Assembly (NCBI GenBank): GCA_003506435.1
Contig: DOAQ01000025.1
Location: 1 to 64,000, forward strand
Direction of reading: 5' to 3'
DNA length: 64,000 bases
DNA from: Prolixibacteraceae bacterium
GTDB lineage: Bacteria > Bacteroidota > Bacteroidia > Bacteroidales > Prolixibacteraceae
Every line of letters begins with the position of its first letter. Position 1 is the stretch's first letter. A program made the translations under genes and the position numbers. Positions 28,371-36,818 of this stretch are shown one piece after another. The notes under the pieces were generated by a model, which was not told where the DNA came from, did no database searches, and saw only the letters and a program-made list of their open reading frames with translations.

Positions 28371-29048
28371 TTAATGCGAATCGATTTTCGGGCCGAAAGC
28401 CAGATCGCCTGCATCGCCCAGACCTGGAATGATGTACGATTTTTCATTCATATCTTCGTCGATCGCACCCAACCAAAGAGTTACATTTTCGGCTTTGATT
28501 TTACCCGTCACATATTCAAGGCCTTTTCGGCTGCCAATGATGGCAACCAGATGTACATGGTTGGGAGTTCCTTTTTCGAGCAATGCCCGGTAGCCAATTT
28601 CCATGGACGCACCGGAAGCCAGCATGGGGTCTGAAATGATAACTACTTTCTCGTCAAGCGATGGTGAGGCCAGATACTCAAATTCGATATGAAATTCGTT
28701 ATTCTCGTCGTATTTGCGATAGGCTGAAATAAACGCATTTTCAGACTGGTCAAAAATATTCAGTAGTCCTTGCTGCAACGGGAGCCCGGCGCGCAAAATG
28801 GTAGCCAGTACCGGTTGTGATTTTAGTTTCGGCACTTTGGCAATACCCAGCGGGGTTTTCACGTCGTTTATTTTGTAACAAAGGGTTTTGCTGATTTCGT
28901 ATGCAAAAACTTCGCCCAGTCGCTCCAGATTTCTCCGGAATCGCAGTGAATCTTTTTGCACTATTTCGTCTCTGATTTCAGCAATATACTGATTGAAAAT
29001 TGAGTTCGTTTCTCCGAGGATTTTTACTTCCATTTTGAAAATTTTCAT
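28371..29048 (-). CDS. upp: Uracil phosphoribosyltransferase
   Basis: 225 residues (220 if started at the second methionine, 29033). It has the family landmarks FRRNLERLGEVFAYEISKTL, RAGLPLQQGLL, the PRPP loop IISDPMLASGASM and the uracil-binding YIIPGLGDAGDLAFG near the C-terminus. It makes UMP from uracil and PRPP in the cytoplasm for pyrimidine salvage. It lies 46 bp after the FemAB-like gene and is the last gene of the radC-led run. Confidence 0.95.
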   Translation of the reverse strand: MKIFKMEVKILGETNSIFNQYIAEIRDEIVQKDSLRFRRNLERLGEVFAYEISKTLCYKINDVKTPLGIAKVPKLKSQPVLATILRAGLPLQQGLLNIFDQSENAFISAYRKYDENNEFHIEFEYLASPSLDEKVVIISDPMLASGASMEIGYRALLEKGTPNHVHLVAIIGSRKGLEYVTGKIKAENVTLWLGAIDEDMNEKSYIIPGLGDAGDLAFGPKIDSH

Positions 29049-29094
29049 CGAAAATACTACTTTTTGATGAAACAGAAATGAGGTGCAGAACTTC

Positions 29095-30021
29095 TTATTT
29101 TTTTAAAAGCCGGATGTACCAGGGAAGTGTGTTCCTGCGGATGGAAAAATAACTGACCGGACGAGCGCCAAAACCCTCGTAAAAACGTGCCACCCCAGGC
29201 ATATTGGAGCCTTCGAAGTCGAGTATCAATTCGCTTTCCGCACGACTTTCAATAAACTTATCGACTAATAAAAACATGGCTTTCTTTTCTGTTCCTTCTT
29301 TCAATGAAGAGGCTGCCAGATAAATAACTTTCCGGTTTGACCACACAAAAAATACCGCAGCAATTAATTGGTTTTGCGAATTAAAAACACCTGCCAGTTC
29401 ACCCAACCGGTGATACAACGCATGGCTGATCACCCGCTTCAGGTTTTGGTAATGAACCGTCTTTATTTCCGGCGATTTTTTCTGAAGGTTGCTTTTTGTA
29501 AAAGCAATAAATTCGTCGATATTGTAAAGCGGAGCGGCAAACAGCTTTTGTTGCCCGGCTTTCTTTAAGTTTCGCCGGGTGTTGTCACTATATTGTTCGC
29601 GGATTGTTTTAATCGAATAAGCAAGTGGAAGATGATAGGTGATATTGGATTTTACGCTTATTTTTCCTGAACCGGGAATGTTTTGGTAATTCAGATTCAT
29701 CTCCACCAACCGAAATTTCCCGGGGATAGCATGAATAAAACTGTTCACCATTTCTTTGTCAACAGAAAATGCCGAAAATACGCCCAGTTGCTGGGTGAAA
29801 AATGGCTGATAAACATACGAAATTCCAAATTTCCGGTTCCACACCAGTGGCATCACGTATAAATAATCGCCATAAACAAGCGCATCCCACCGATTGCAAA
29901 TCCGGTCGAGATACCACGATCCGGCATATACAATCCCGTTTATCGAGTTGGCAATGCAGCGATCCCATTTTTCAAAATCAATTTCTTCGTGCTGCAAATA
30001 TCTGATCTCCGGATTATTCAT
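29095..30021 (-). CDS. FemAB/GNAT-like acyltransferase family protein
   Basis: About 308 residues from the ATG at 30021, which overlaps the preceding stop by 8 bp (translational coupling); an upstream in-frame start at 30063 is less likely. The pattern of an N-terminal domain with YVYQPFFTQQLGVFS, the TRRNLKKA segment and a second GNAT-like half (ELAGVFNSQNQLIAAVFFVWS, FEGSNMPGVARFYEGFGARP) fits proteins of the FemAB / BioF2-like acetyltransferase class, which add amino acids or acyl groups to cell-envelope precursors. No signal peptide. Its partner gene encodes a DUF7033 deacetylase-like protein, pointing to envelope glycan work. Substrate unknown. Confidence 0.75.
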   Translation of the reverse strand: MNNPEIRYLQHEEIDFEKWDRCIANSINGIVYAGSWYLDRICNRWDALVYGDYLYVMPLVWNRKFGISYVYQPFFTQQLGVFSAFSVDKEMVNSFIHAIPGKFRLVEMNLNYQNIPGSGKISVKSNITYHLPLAYSIKTIREQYSDNTRRNLKKAGQQKLFAAPLYNIDEFIAFTKSNLQKKSPEIKTVHYQNLKRVISHALYHRLGELAGVFNSQNQLIAAVFFVWSNRKVIYLAASSLKEGTEKKAMFLLVDKFIESRAESELILDFEGSNMPGVARFYEGFGARPVSYFSIRRNTLPWYIRLLKK

Positions 30022-31330
30022 TTTCAAGTTGTAAGCCGGTTGCTGAAATTTGCTGAAAAACATCTTTCCAACCCTCCCAAATCCCCTGGTCCGAAAGCGA
30101 TTCGTTGTGCCACAAACAAGTAAATACCCCGCCCGCTAATTTTACTTTTTGCATCAGTTCAGTTACTTCTTTCAGTGCCTGTTCCGGGTTCATTTCCAGA
30201 TAGTCTTTAAAGGTCACATCCATCACATTCAAGGGATAAACGGTGAGTCCGGTGGTATTATTTTTTTCAAGGTTGAAAAACAGGAAAGGAGTGCAAAGCC
30301 CGGCGCGAAAACCTATCGCATCGGAGTAGCCCATCGTAAAATCATGCGTAATTCCCGATTCAATCAGGGTTTCATACGTTTTTGGCAAATTGAGCATCAA
30401 AAAGTGCTGGCGGCTGGCGGAAACCGGTTTCCCTGTGATGTCTTCAAGTCGCCGCTTTTCAGTTGCAACCATACGGTTATTGCTGTTTGACGCATACGAC
30501 GGATGAATCCCTATCTCAAACTTTTGTGCCAGACGGCGGATCAACATCTGCAATTCCGGATTCCGGTGCGAAATATTTTTGTCGTACGGACCGCGGTCGC
30601 CAAGTAAAAAGAAAAATTTCAGGCCATCTTCTTTTCCTTCAAAAGTTTTTTCAATAAACGAATATGAATCGTACGGGTCATTTTCGTTTCCTGAAAACAC
30701 TTTGAATCGTTTTTTTATTCCTGAAAAGTCTGCCCTCAAAATTGATTTAGCCAACCCGCCAAACTGAATCCATGCAGTTTTATTTTTATAGGCCCAGGCG
30801 TTATCCACGTCAATGGTCATCTGGAAATGAAATTCTTTTTTCGGTACCGGAAATTCAGAATATGTTTCTGAAATCCTCTGTACCAGCAGTTGCGCCCACT
30901 GGTTGACAAGCGGTTCGCCCAGTACCCCGTTTTTAAACTGAATACTTTCATTGGCCGGGAACCGACCGTGTTCGGTTGTCCCTGAAAAAAGGTATTCCTC
31001 GTAACGGCTGGCAAGGTAAAAAGAGCAGGCAAACACATCGAAAGGCAAAAATGAATTTGCCGTTGAAGGAAAAAAGCACCATTGATTTTCGTAGGTAAAC
31101 GGAACAATTTTCTGCTGCGAAATCGTTGTTTCAAACAGAAGGGAATGCGATTTCAGAAACAGGCCGACGCCAAAATCTTCGTCCGAATAATTAATTTTTG
31201 GAAGGGACGACAGGATAAACTCGTCTTTATTGTCCGTCAACCTGAAGTCGGATTTCAAAATGAATTTGAAAATCAGTTCCAGCGTATAGCTAAGTCGGTT
31301 GGTAATTTGTGTCGAATAGATTACGATCAT
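30014..31330 (-). CDS. DUF7033 / polysaccharide-deacetylase-like protein
   Basis: About 438 residues from the ATG at 31330, 5 bp after the radC stop. An N-terminal DUF7033-like region (FLPFDVFACSFYLASRYEEYL) is followed by a deacetylase-type barrel: TIDVDNAW (metal aspartates), EIGIHPSYAS (metal histidine), SRQHFLML and, late, FTCLWHNESLSD. These are the NodB-like positions, so hydrolysis of N-acetyl groups from a glycan is plausible. No signal peptide is visible. Its stop overlaps the start of the FemAB-like gene. Confidence 0.8.
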   Translation of the reverse strand: MIVIYSTQITNRLSYTLELIFKFILKSDFRLTDNKDEFILSSLPKINYSDEDFGVGLFLKSHSLLFETTISQQKIVPFTYENQWCFFPSTANSFLPFDVFACSFYLASRYEEYLFSGTTEHGRFPANESIQFKNGVLGEPLVNQWAQLLVQRISETYSEFPVPKKEFHFQMTIDVDNAWAYKNKTAWIQFGGLAKSILRADFSGIKKRFKVFSGNENDPYDSYSFIEKTFEGKEDGLKFFFLLGDRGPYDKNISHRNPELQMLIRRLAQKFEIGIHPSYASNSNNRMVATEKRRLEDITGKPVSASRQHFLMLNLPKTYETLIESGITHDFTMGYSDAIGFRAGLCTPFLFFNLEKNNTTGLTVYPLNVMDVTFKDYLEMNPEQALKEVTELMQKVKLAGGVFTCLWHNESLSDQGIWEGWKDVFQQISATGLQLENE

Positions 31331-31335
31331 GAATG

Positions 31336-32025
31336 TCAAATTAGCCCTTCATCAGCAAAGCTAAAATATTTTTCGTTACCAATGATCACATGGTCGAGTA
31401 CCGGGATGTCCATCCATTGCCCGGCTTCTTTAATTTTTTTTGTAATGTTGCGGTCGGCTTCGCTGGCCAGCAGGTTACCCGAAGGATGGTTGTGGCACAA
31501 AATGATGGCGCTCGCCAGTCGTTCGACGGCTGCTTTCAGGATGATACGCACATCGATCACTGTTCCGGAAAGCCCGCCCTGGCTTACCATTTGCTTGTCG
31601 ATGACCCGGTTCGAGCGGTTTAGCATCAGCACCCAGAACTCTTCGTGCGGCAAATCGCCCAGCAGTGGCTGGAAAATTCGGGCCACATCGGCGCTGCCAT
31701 TAATTTGCGGTTTTTCTTCGGGCTCACTTTCTTTCCGGCGGCGGCCCAATTCGAGCGCTGCCATTATATTGATGGCTTTTGCTTCGCCAATACCATTGAA
31801 CTTTTTCAGATCGTCGACCGATTTTTTCGCCAACTCATTCAGATTATTATTTACACTTGACAAAATCCGGCGCGACAATTCAACGGCGGTTTCTTTCGGA
31901 TTTCCTGAGCCGATCAGGATGGCAATCAATTCGGCATCGCTGAGAGAGCGAATTCCTTTGGAAAGCATTTTTTCGCGGGGGCGGTCTTCAACGGCCCAAT
32001 TTTTAATACTGAGCTTTTCGTACAT
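31336..32025 (-). CDS. radC: RadC family protein (JAB/MPN+ domain)
   Basis: 229 residues: an N-terminal helix-hairpin-helix region (LKKFNGIGEAKAINIMAALE) and the JAMM metal-binding motif HNHPSGN with the downstream aspartate. The overall form is full length. RadC proteins are widespread; the original DNA-repair assignment has been withdrawn and the true role is not settled. First gene of a tight minus-strand run (radC, DUF7033, FemAB-like, upp). Confidence 0.95.
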   Translation of the reverse strand: MYEKLSIKNWAVEDRPREKMLSKGIRSLSDAELIAILIGSGNPKETAVELSRRILSSVNNNLNELAKKSVDDLKKFNGIGEAKAINIMAALELGRRRKESEPEEKPQINGSADVARIFQPLLGDLPHEEFWVLMLNRSNRVIDKQMVSQGGLSGTVIDVRIILKAAVERLASAIILCHNHPSGNLLASEADRNITKKIKEAGQWMDIPVLDHVIIGNEKYFSFADEGLI

Positions 32026-32111
32026 GATTCGGTTTTTATGCGAAACAAGTTATGAAAAAATAATCATTCAGTCCAAATGATCGTCGCATCAATTCAGGAA
32101 GCAGTTCGTTG

Positions 32112-32684
32112 TTATTGTCTATCCACTGTGTAATTCAGTTCAGTTACCCCGGAAGTAAATTGTCGGGTAGTCAATAGTTTTAGTTTTATTTTGTCTTTGA
32201 TGTCTACAAACAATGGAATGCCTTGTCCAAGAATAATTGGATTAACAAATAGCCAGTAGCCGTCAATTAAGTTCAGTTGAATAAGTGAATGTGTTGCTGT
32301 CGGGCTACCAAAAAGCAAGATGTCTTTACCCGCCTGTTGTTTTATTTCATTTATTCTGTCCGAAAGGTTGTCGCTAATAATTTTTGTGTTAGCCAAACCC
32401 TCGTCTTTGATTGTTTTTGATAAAACAATTTTGTGGGCTTTGTTATACCACTTTGAATGTTCAATGTCGTGCTTGGTCGCTGTCGGCTTGTCTCCTGCGG
32501 TAGGCCAGTAATTTTCCATCATCTGATAAGTTACTCGTCCATATAATGCAGTGTCGCCTTCGCATATCCGCTTACTGACATAATCAAAAATTTCTTCATC
32601 AACTTTAACCCAGTCGATTTCTCCGTTCAGTCCTGCTACAAAACCGTCAAGCGATATGTGCATAAATGAAATTATTTTTCTCAT
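32112..32684 (-). CDS. Dihydrofolate reductase family protein (RibD C-terminal fold)
   Basis: 190 residues. Start ISFMHISLDGFVAG, then GDTALYGRVTYQMMENYW and DILLFGSPTATHSLIQLNLIDGYWLFVNPIILGQGIPLF are the signature of DHFR-like proteins of the YwjB/YyaP type. They bind NADPH, but members usually are not essential folate enzymes; some reduce other pterins or unknown substrates. The gene is more AT-rich than its neighbours and has no operon partner, so it may be a recent gain. Confidence 0.88.
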   Translation of the reverse strand: MRKIISFMHISLDGFVAGLNGEIDWVKVDEEIFDYVSKRICEGDTALYGRVTYQMMENYWPTAGDKPTATKHDIEHSKWYNKAHKIVLSKTIKDEGLANTKIISDNLSDRINEIKQQAGKDILLFGSPTATHSLIQLNLIDGYWLFVNPIILGQGIPLFVDIKDKIKLKLLTTRQFTSGVTELNYTVDRQ

Positions 32685-32838
32685 ATAGTTGTATTTTTAT
32701 TGTTGTCTATGGTTTGTTACTGTCTTTTTACAATGACCGCTAACATCACCATATTAAGTAACAAGAGCTATTTATTGTCGTATTTCCTAACTCAAAGGCC
32801 TCAGCCTTTATGGGTAAAACGAATAAAGAAATGCGATA

Positions 32839-33561
32839 TTATTTCGTTTTTTGTACGTATTTCAGTTTTTCGAGATAAAGTTTCCGAAGTTCTTTTAAAT
32901 ATTCAGTATTGATTTTTCTGGAATAAATACGCACAAATTCATGCAACCTGCCCTGGTAATAAAAAGCGCCTTTTGCTGCATCAAACTTACTTTCGTCCCA
33001 ATTGTATTTTACCGAAAGTGTCAATTCTTTGAACTCATCCCAGCTAAGTTTTTTAGGTAACTCAATATAACCGTGAAGATTCTCACGCGTGTCAAGCCAT
33101 ATATCTTCATCTATATATTCCAGATTGAGAAATTTTACGATCTTGATATATGCCTCAGCCTCAAAATACTTTTTCTGTTTCTGCAGATAGCGGATGCCGT
33201 TTTCAGCAAAAGCAAGCTGCAACTGTTCCACCATATCGTAGTCATTCAGATGCCGCAGTCGAAGTACATTATACTTGTCGTTCATTACTTGCAAAAAGCC
33301 TTTCCCGGCATCGAACCTTTTCTCAAATTCGGGTTGAATTTTTTGGCTGACCCGGATAACATCTTCCAACGCATAGTTTTCTTCCAGTGCTAAATAAAGG
33401 TATACCGGTTTCGTATCGAAAGGTGTTTCGTGGTAATAACCGGGGAATGGTTCCAGAGCCTCAAATACCAGTGATCCACTGGCAACTTTTTTATCAATCG
33501 TAAATACTTTTTCTGTTTTTGTGAGGGTGCCGAAAACTTCAATTTCTTTTCTTTGTTCCAT
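32839..33561 (-). CDS. Conserved hypothetical protein
   Basis: 240 residues with no signal peptide, no transmembrane segment and no motif I recognise. It is rich in charged and aromatic residues; a stretch such as YEMVEQLQLAFAEN-like helices and the repeated FDAxKG pattern (FDAGKGFLQV at about 80, FDAAKGAFYY at about 200) suggest two related halves. It is divergent from the YgjP-like gene with only 49 bp between starts, so the two may share a control region. Function unknown. Confidence 0.7.
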   Translation of the reverse strand: MEQRKEIEVFGTLTKTEKVFTIDKKVASGSLVFEALEPFPGYYHETPFDTKPVYLYLALEENYALEDVIRVSQKIQPEFEKRFDAGKGFLQVMNDKYNVLRLRHLNDYDMVEQLQLAFAENGIRYLQKQKKYFEAEAYIKIVKFLNLEYIDEDIWLDTRENLHGYIELPKKLSWDEFKELTLSVKYNWDESKFDAAKGAFYYQGRLHEFVRIYSRKINTEYLKELRKLYLEKLKYVQKTK

Positions 33562-33610
33562 AATTGATTTTTCCTTTTTAGTTACATTTAGCAGATTTTT
33601 ACCAAGATCA

Positions 33611-34318
33611 ATGCCCGTAAAAAATATTCATATCGATCCGGTTGGAGATGTTCTTTTTTCGAAGAACAACCGCTCAACGCGAATCCGTATAACTGTCAAG
33701 TCCAGTGGCGTTAGCGTGACCCTTCCTTCCAGTGTCCCATATCGGGAAGCCATCCGGTTTGTCGAAACCAAAGCTGATTGGATACTACAACAACAATCGA
33801 AAATGGAATCGGGTTTACCGCTTTTCAGTCCCGATACCGAATTTACGACAAAATTTCACCGTTTAAAAATCACCAAAGGTAATTTTCCGAAAGTGTATAA
33901 CCGTATCGGGAATGGCATCATCCAGTTTTTTATTCCTGAAAAGTTTGATATTAATCATCCATCAATTCAGGAATACATAAAGAAAACATTGGTTGAAGTG
34001 ATGCGGCAGGAAGCGAAAGTTTATCTTCCAAAACGGCTCGATGAGTTGGCAAAGAAGTACGGGATGAATTACAAACAGGTATTCGTGAAAAATGCGCAAA
34101 CCCGCTGGGGAAGCTGTTCGTCGGAAGACAACATCAATTTGAACCTGCACCTGATGCGTCTGCCCGACCACCTGGCAGACTACGTTATTTTACACGAACT
34201 GGCGCACACGGTTGAAAAAAACCACAGTCCCCGTTTCTGGAAATTGCTGGGGAGAATGACAGACAACCCACAGAAACTGAGAAAAGAAATGAGACAATAC
34301 CGGGTTTCGGGGTGGTGA
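33611..34318 (+). CDS. YgjP-type (M48-like) metallopeptidase-fold protein
   Basis: About 235 residues from the ATG at 33611; the open frame extends upstream to 33521 but that part overlaps the divergent gene. Features: the WILQQQ segment, then NAQTRWGSCSS, and the zinc motif HELAHTVEKNH (H195, E196, H199) followed by FWKLLGRM. This is the YgjP/DUF45 family, whose members have a zincin-like HExxH site; E. coli YgjP has been described as a nucleotide pyrophosphatase. Cytoplasmic. The stop is followed directly by a heptanucleotide repeat. Confidence 0.9.
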   Translation: MPVKNIHIDPVGDVLFSKNNRSTRIRITVKSSGVSVTLPSSVPYREAIRFVETKADWILQQQSKMESGLPLFSPDTEFTTKFHRLKITKGNFPKVYNRIGNGIIQFFIPEKFDINHPSIQEYIKKTLVEVMRQEAKVYLPKRLDELAKKYGMNYKQVFVKNAQTRWGSCSSEDNINLNLHLMRLPDHLADYVILHELAHTVEKNHSPRFWKLLGRMTDNPQKLRKEMRQYRVSGW

Positions 34319-34323
34319 AGGGG

Positions 34324-34372
34324 AGTAGTAAGTAGTAAGTAGTAAGTAGTAAGTAAAAAGTAGTAAGTAAAC
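34324..34372. repeat. Heptanucleotide tandem repeat upstream of dgt
   Basis: Nearly seven units of AGTAGTA (four perfect, then AGTAAAA, AGTAGTA, AGTAAAC) between the YgjP-like stop and the dgt start. Slippage here could change spacing in the leader or promoter of dgt, 47 bp downstream. Confidence 0.95.
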
Positions 34373-34419
34373 AGGAAAAGAGAATCCGGTTTTGTACATT
34401 TACCTGAAGAAAAAAAACT

Positions 34420-35751
34420 ATGAATTGGAACCAGATACTTTCTACCAAACGGCTGGGACAGGAAGACCGCCCTGCGGAGGCCCATGAACACAAACGCACG
34501 CAGTTTCAGCGCGATTACGACCGCCTGATTTTTTCGTCGCCTTTTCGCCGGATGCAAAACAAAACACAGGTTTTCCCTTTGCCGGGAAGCATCTTTGTAC
34601 ACAACCGGCTCACCCACAGCCTGGAAGTTGCCAGTGTGGGACGCTCGCTGGGGAACATGCTGAGCGAAAAGCTTCAACAAAAGCAGGCGATTGATCCGCT
34701 GATGCTGGAAATTGGTTCGGTGGTTTCGGCTGCCTGTCTGGCCCACGACATGGGAAACCCTCCTTTTGGGCACTCGGGCGAAGATGCAATTTCGGAGTTT
34801 TTTAATTCGGGCACGGGAAAATCGCTTCAAGGTGATTTGTCGGAAGCCGAATGGAAAGATTTTACCCTGTTCGACGGAAATGCCAATGCCTTCCGGATTC
34901 TGAGCCACCAGTTCAAAGGCCGTCGCCCGGGAGGTTTTGCGCTCACTTACACCATGCTGGCTTCTATTGTAAAATATCCGTTTGAATCGGTGTATGCCAG
35001 CAAACCCAAGTTTGGTTTTTTCCAGTCGGAAAAAGAAAATTATTACCGTATTGCTGAAGAACTGGGCATTCAGCGCTCAGTTGACGATAACCGTAAATTC
35101 GTTCGCCATCCGCTGGTTTTTCTGGTCGAGGCTGCCGATGACATTTGTTATCAGGTCATGGATCTGGAAGATGCCCACAAGCTAAAAATTCTCAGTTTCG
35201 ACGAAACCCGCAGCCTGTTTTTGAATTTTTATGATCGCGAAGCAGATAAAAAACGTATTGAAAGTGTTGAAAGGACATTGGCGTTGGTTGATGACCAAAA
35301 CGAACAGATTGCTTATTTACGGGCTGGTGTAATTGGCATGTTGGCGGAGAAATGTGTGCAAATATTTGAGCAAAAGCAAGATGATATTTTCTCCGGAAGT
35401 TTTCAAAAATCGCTGATGGGGCAATTGGAAGGCGCAGCCGGAAAGGCTATGAAGGAAATTCAAAAACTATCGGTCCCTAAAATTTATAAAGACCCATCGG
35501 TGATCGCAATTGAAATCTCGGGCTACCAGATTATTGGCACCCTGCTCGAAGAATTTACCGGGGCTACTCTGAATCCGGGCAGTGGCTATTCGAAGCGCCT
35601 GCTCAGCCTCATTCCGGAACAATACCACAGCGACCGTCCCGATGTGTATTCAAAAATCCAGTCGGTACTCGATTTTGTTTCAGGAATGACCGATTTGTAT
35701 GCGCTTGATATTTTCCGTAAAATCAAAGGAATTAATTTGCCAAGCGTGTAA
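34420..35751 (+). CDS. dgt: Deoxyguanosinetriphosphate triphosphohydrolase (dGTPase)
   Basis: 443 residues of the HD superfamily. Early RPAEAHEHKRTQFQRDYDRL and FSSPFRRMQNKTQVF are dGTPase-specific; the metal site uses H...LTHSLEV, AHDMGNPPFGHSGE (H109-D110) and a later EAADDICYQVMD aspartate. It splits dGTP to deoxyguanosine and triphosphate, controlling dNTP pools and, in some bacteria, limiting phage. Length and motif order are normal. It stands alone downstream of the heptamer repeat. Confidence 0.95.
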   Translation: MNWNQILSTKRLGQEDRPAEAHEHKRTQFQRDYDRLIFSSPFRRMQNKTQVFPLPGSIFVHNRLTHSLEVASVGRSLGNMLSEKLQQKQAIDPLMLEIGSVVSAACLAHDMGNPPFGHSGEDAISEFFNSGTGKSLQGDLSEAEWKDFTLFDGNANAFRILSHQFKGRRPGGFALTYTMLASIVKYPFESVYASKPKFGFFQSEKENYYRIAEELGIQRSVDDNRKFVRHPLVFLVEAADDICYQVMDLEDAHKLKILSFDETRSLFLNFYDREADKKRIESVERTLALVDDQNEQIAYLRAGVIGMLAEKCVQIFEQKQDDIFSGSFQKSLMGQLEGAAGKAMKEIQKLSVPKIYKDPSVIAIEISGYQIIGTLLEEFTGATLNPGSGYSKRLLSLIPEQYHSDRPDVYSKIQSVLDFVSGMTDLYALDIFRKIKGINLPSV

Positions 35752-35881
35752 GAAAGCGAGAATAAAAGAAGCGAAGAAGTTGAGAAGTTGAGAATGGTAA
35801 AATGCTACATTGACAGATTGCTTAATTGTTGTTAGAGGGGTCGAATACAATGATGTTGCCCGAATTCATTATCTTCGTGGT

Positions 35882-36184
35882 ATGAAAGCAAAACAAAAAC
35901 CGGTATTCAATAAACGTATATTTTGGGACGTGAACTTTGAGCAGATTGATTACGATGCCAAAGCCAATTTCGTTATTGAGCGGGTTTTTGAGCGGGGCGA
36001 TGTGGAAGACATCCGTCAATGCCGCAGGTATTACGGCGATGAGAAAGTAACCGAGGCCCTATTGAAAGCAAAATATTTACCACTTCACACCATTTATTTT
36101 GCCAGTGCTGTGATCGACAAACCAATAGAAGAATTCAGATGTTACATACTGAGACAGTTGAACCCGGAACTCTTTCCTTACTAA
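35882..36184 (+). CDS. DUF6922-type antitoxin-like protein
   Basis: About 100 residues from the ATG at 35882; the open frame runs from 35810 but the first 24 residues look unlike the family. Landmarks are FNKRIFWDVNFEQIDYDA, ANFVIERVFERGD and a C-terminal half rich in R and Y. Such small proteins usually precede AbiEii-type nucleotidyltransferases. It overlaps the next gene by 46 bp, so translation is coupled. Probably a neutralising partner or regulator. Confidence 0.75.
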   Translation: MKAKQKPVFNKRIFWDVNFEQIDYDAKANFVIERVFERGDVEDIRQCRRYYGDEKVTEALLKAKYLPLHTIYFASAVIDKPIEEFRCYILRQLNPELFPY

Positions 36185-36765
36185 ATGAGCTGATGAAGAT
36201 TTCTTCCCTACAGCCTTTTTCTTTGGTCGGAGGAACTGCTCTTGCATTGCGTTATGGCCACCGTAGTTCGGTTGATCTGGATTTGTTTTTTCACGAAAAA
36301 TTTGATCAATCCAAAATCATAGCTGATCTTGAATATGTTTTCAGGCAACGATTTGAATACAAACAGCAGCATACCCAATTCGGAATTTTTTGTTTTATCG
36401 ATGAAATAAAAGTTGACATCGTTTATTTTCCCCATTTACCGATTGCCCCCATCGAAACAATTGAAAATATTCGAATGTACAGCAGCGCTGATATTACAGC
36501 CATGAAAATACAGGCTATCCTCGGGCGGGGAAAGAAAAAAGATTTTTGGGATTTGTACGAATTGCTTCAGCATTATTCCCTGCAACAAATCACCGACTGG
36601 CACAAGCAAAAGTACCCCAGCCAGATGCTCGCCATAAGTATCCCTCATGCCATTACCTATTTTGTGGATGCCGAAGAAAGCGAAACCCCGGTGAGTTTTA
36701 AGAAACAAACATGGGAAGATGTTAAGAAAGGAATTCAACGTGCTGTCAGCGATTATCTTCGCTGA
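36139..36765 (+). CDS. AbiEii/AbiGii-type nucleotidyltransferase (toxin-like)
   Basis: 208 residues. The core FSLVGGTALALRYGHRSSVDLDLFF is the nucleotidyltransferase signature (GG...DLDLF), followed by EIKVDIVYFP with the third acidic residue. AbiEii proteins are the toxin half of type IV-like toxin-antitoxin/abortive-infection pairs, transferring nucleotides to RNA. The 46-bp overlap with the preceding small gene supports a two-gene module. The start is inside the upstream gene, in the ATG at 36139. Confidence 0.88.
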   Translation: MLHTETVEPGTLSLLNELMKISSLQPFSLVGGTALALRYGHRSSVDLDLFFHEKFDQSKIIADLEYVFRQRFEYKQQHTQFGIFCFIDEIKVDIVYFPHLPIAPIETIENIRMYSSADITAMKIQAILGRGKKKDFWDLYELLQHYSLQQITDWHKQKYPSQMLAISIPHAITYFVDAEESETPVSFKKQTWEDVKKGIQRAVSDYLR

Positions 36766-36818
36766 ATAGTTGGAAGATTTTATCTTTGTTTCTCAACTCA
36801 ACAACTTAAAAATTTCCA

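Noticed and set aside
31082..32080. A 332-codon plus-strand open frame opposite radC
   Set aside because: radC and its neighbour on the minus strand have clear motifs; this frame has no family pattern and is a shadow.
34324..34372. CRISPR array
   Set aside because: Units are 7 bp without spacers; it is a simple tandem repeat.
34180..34908. A 242-codon minus-strand open frame across the heptamer repeat and dgt
   Set aside because: It overlaps dgt and the YgjP-like gene, and its repetitive leucine/tyrosine/threonine string comes from the heptamer repeat.
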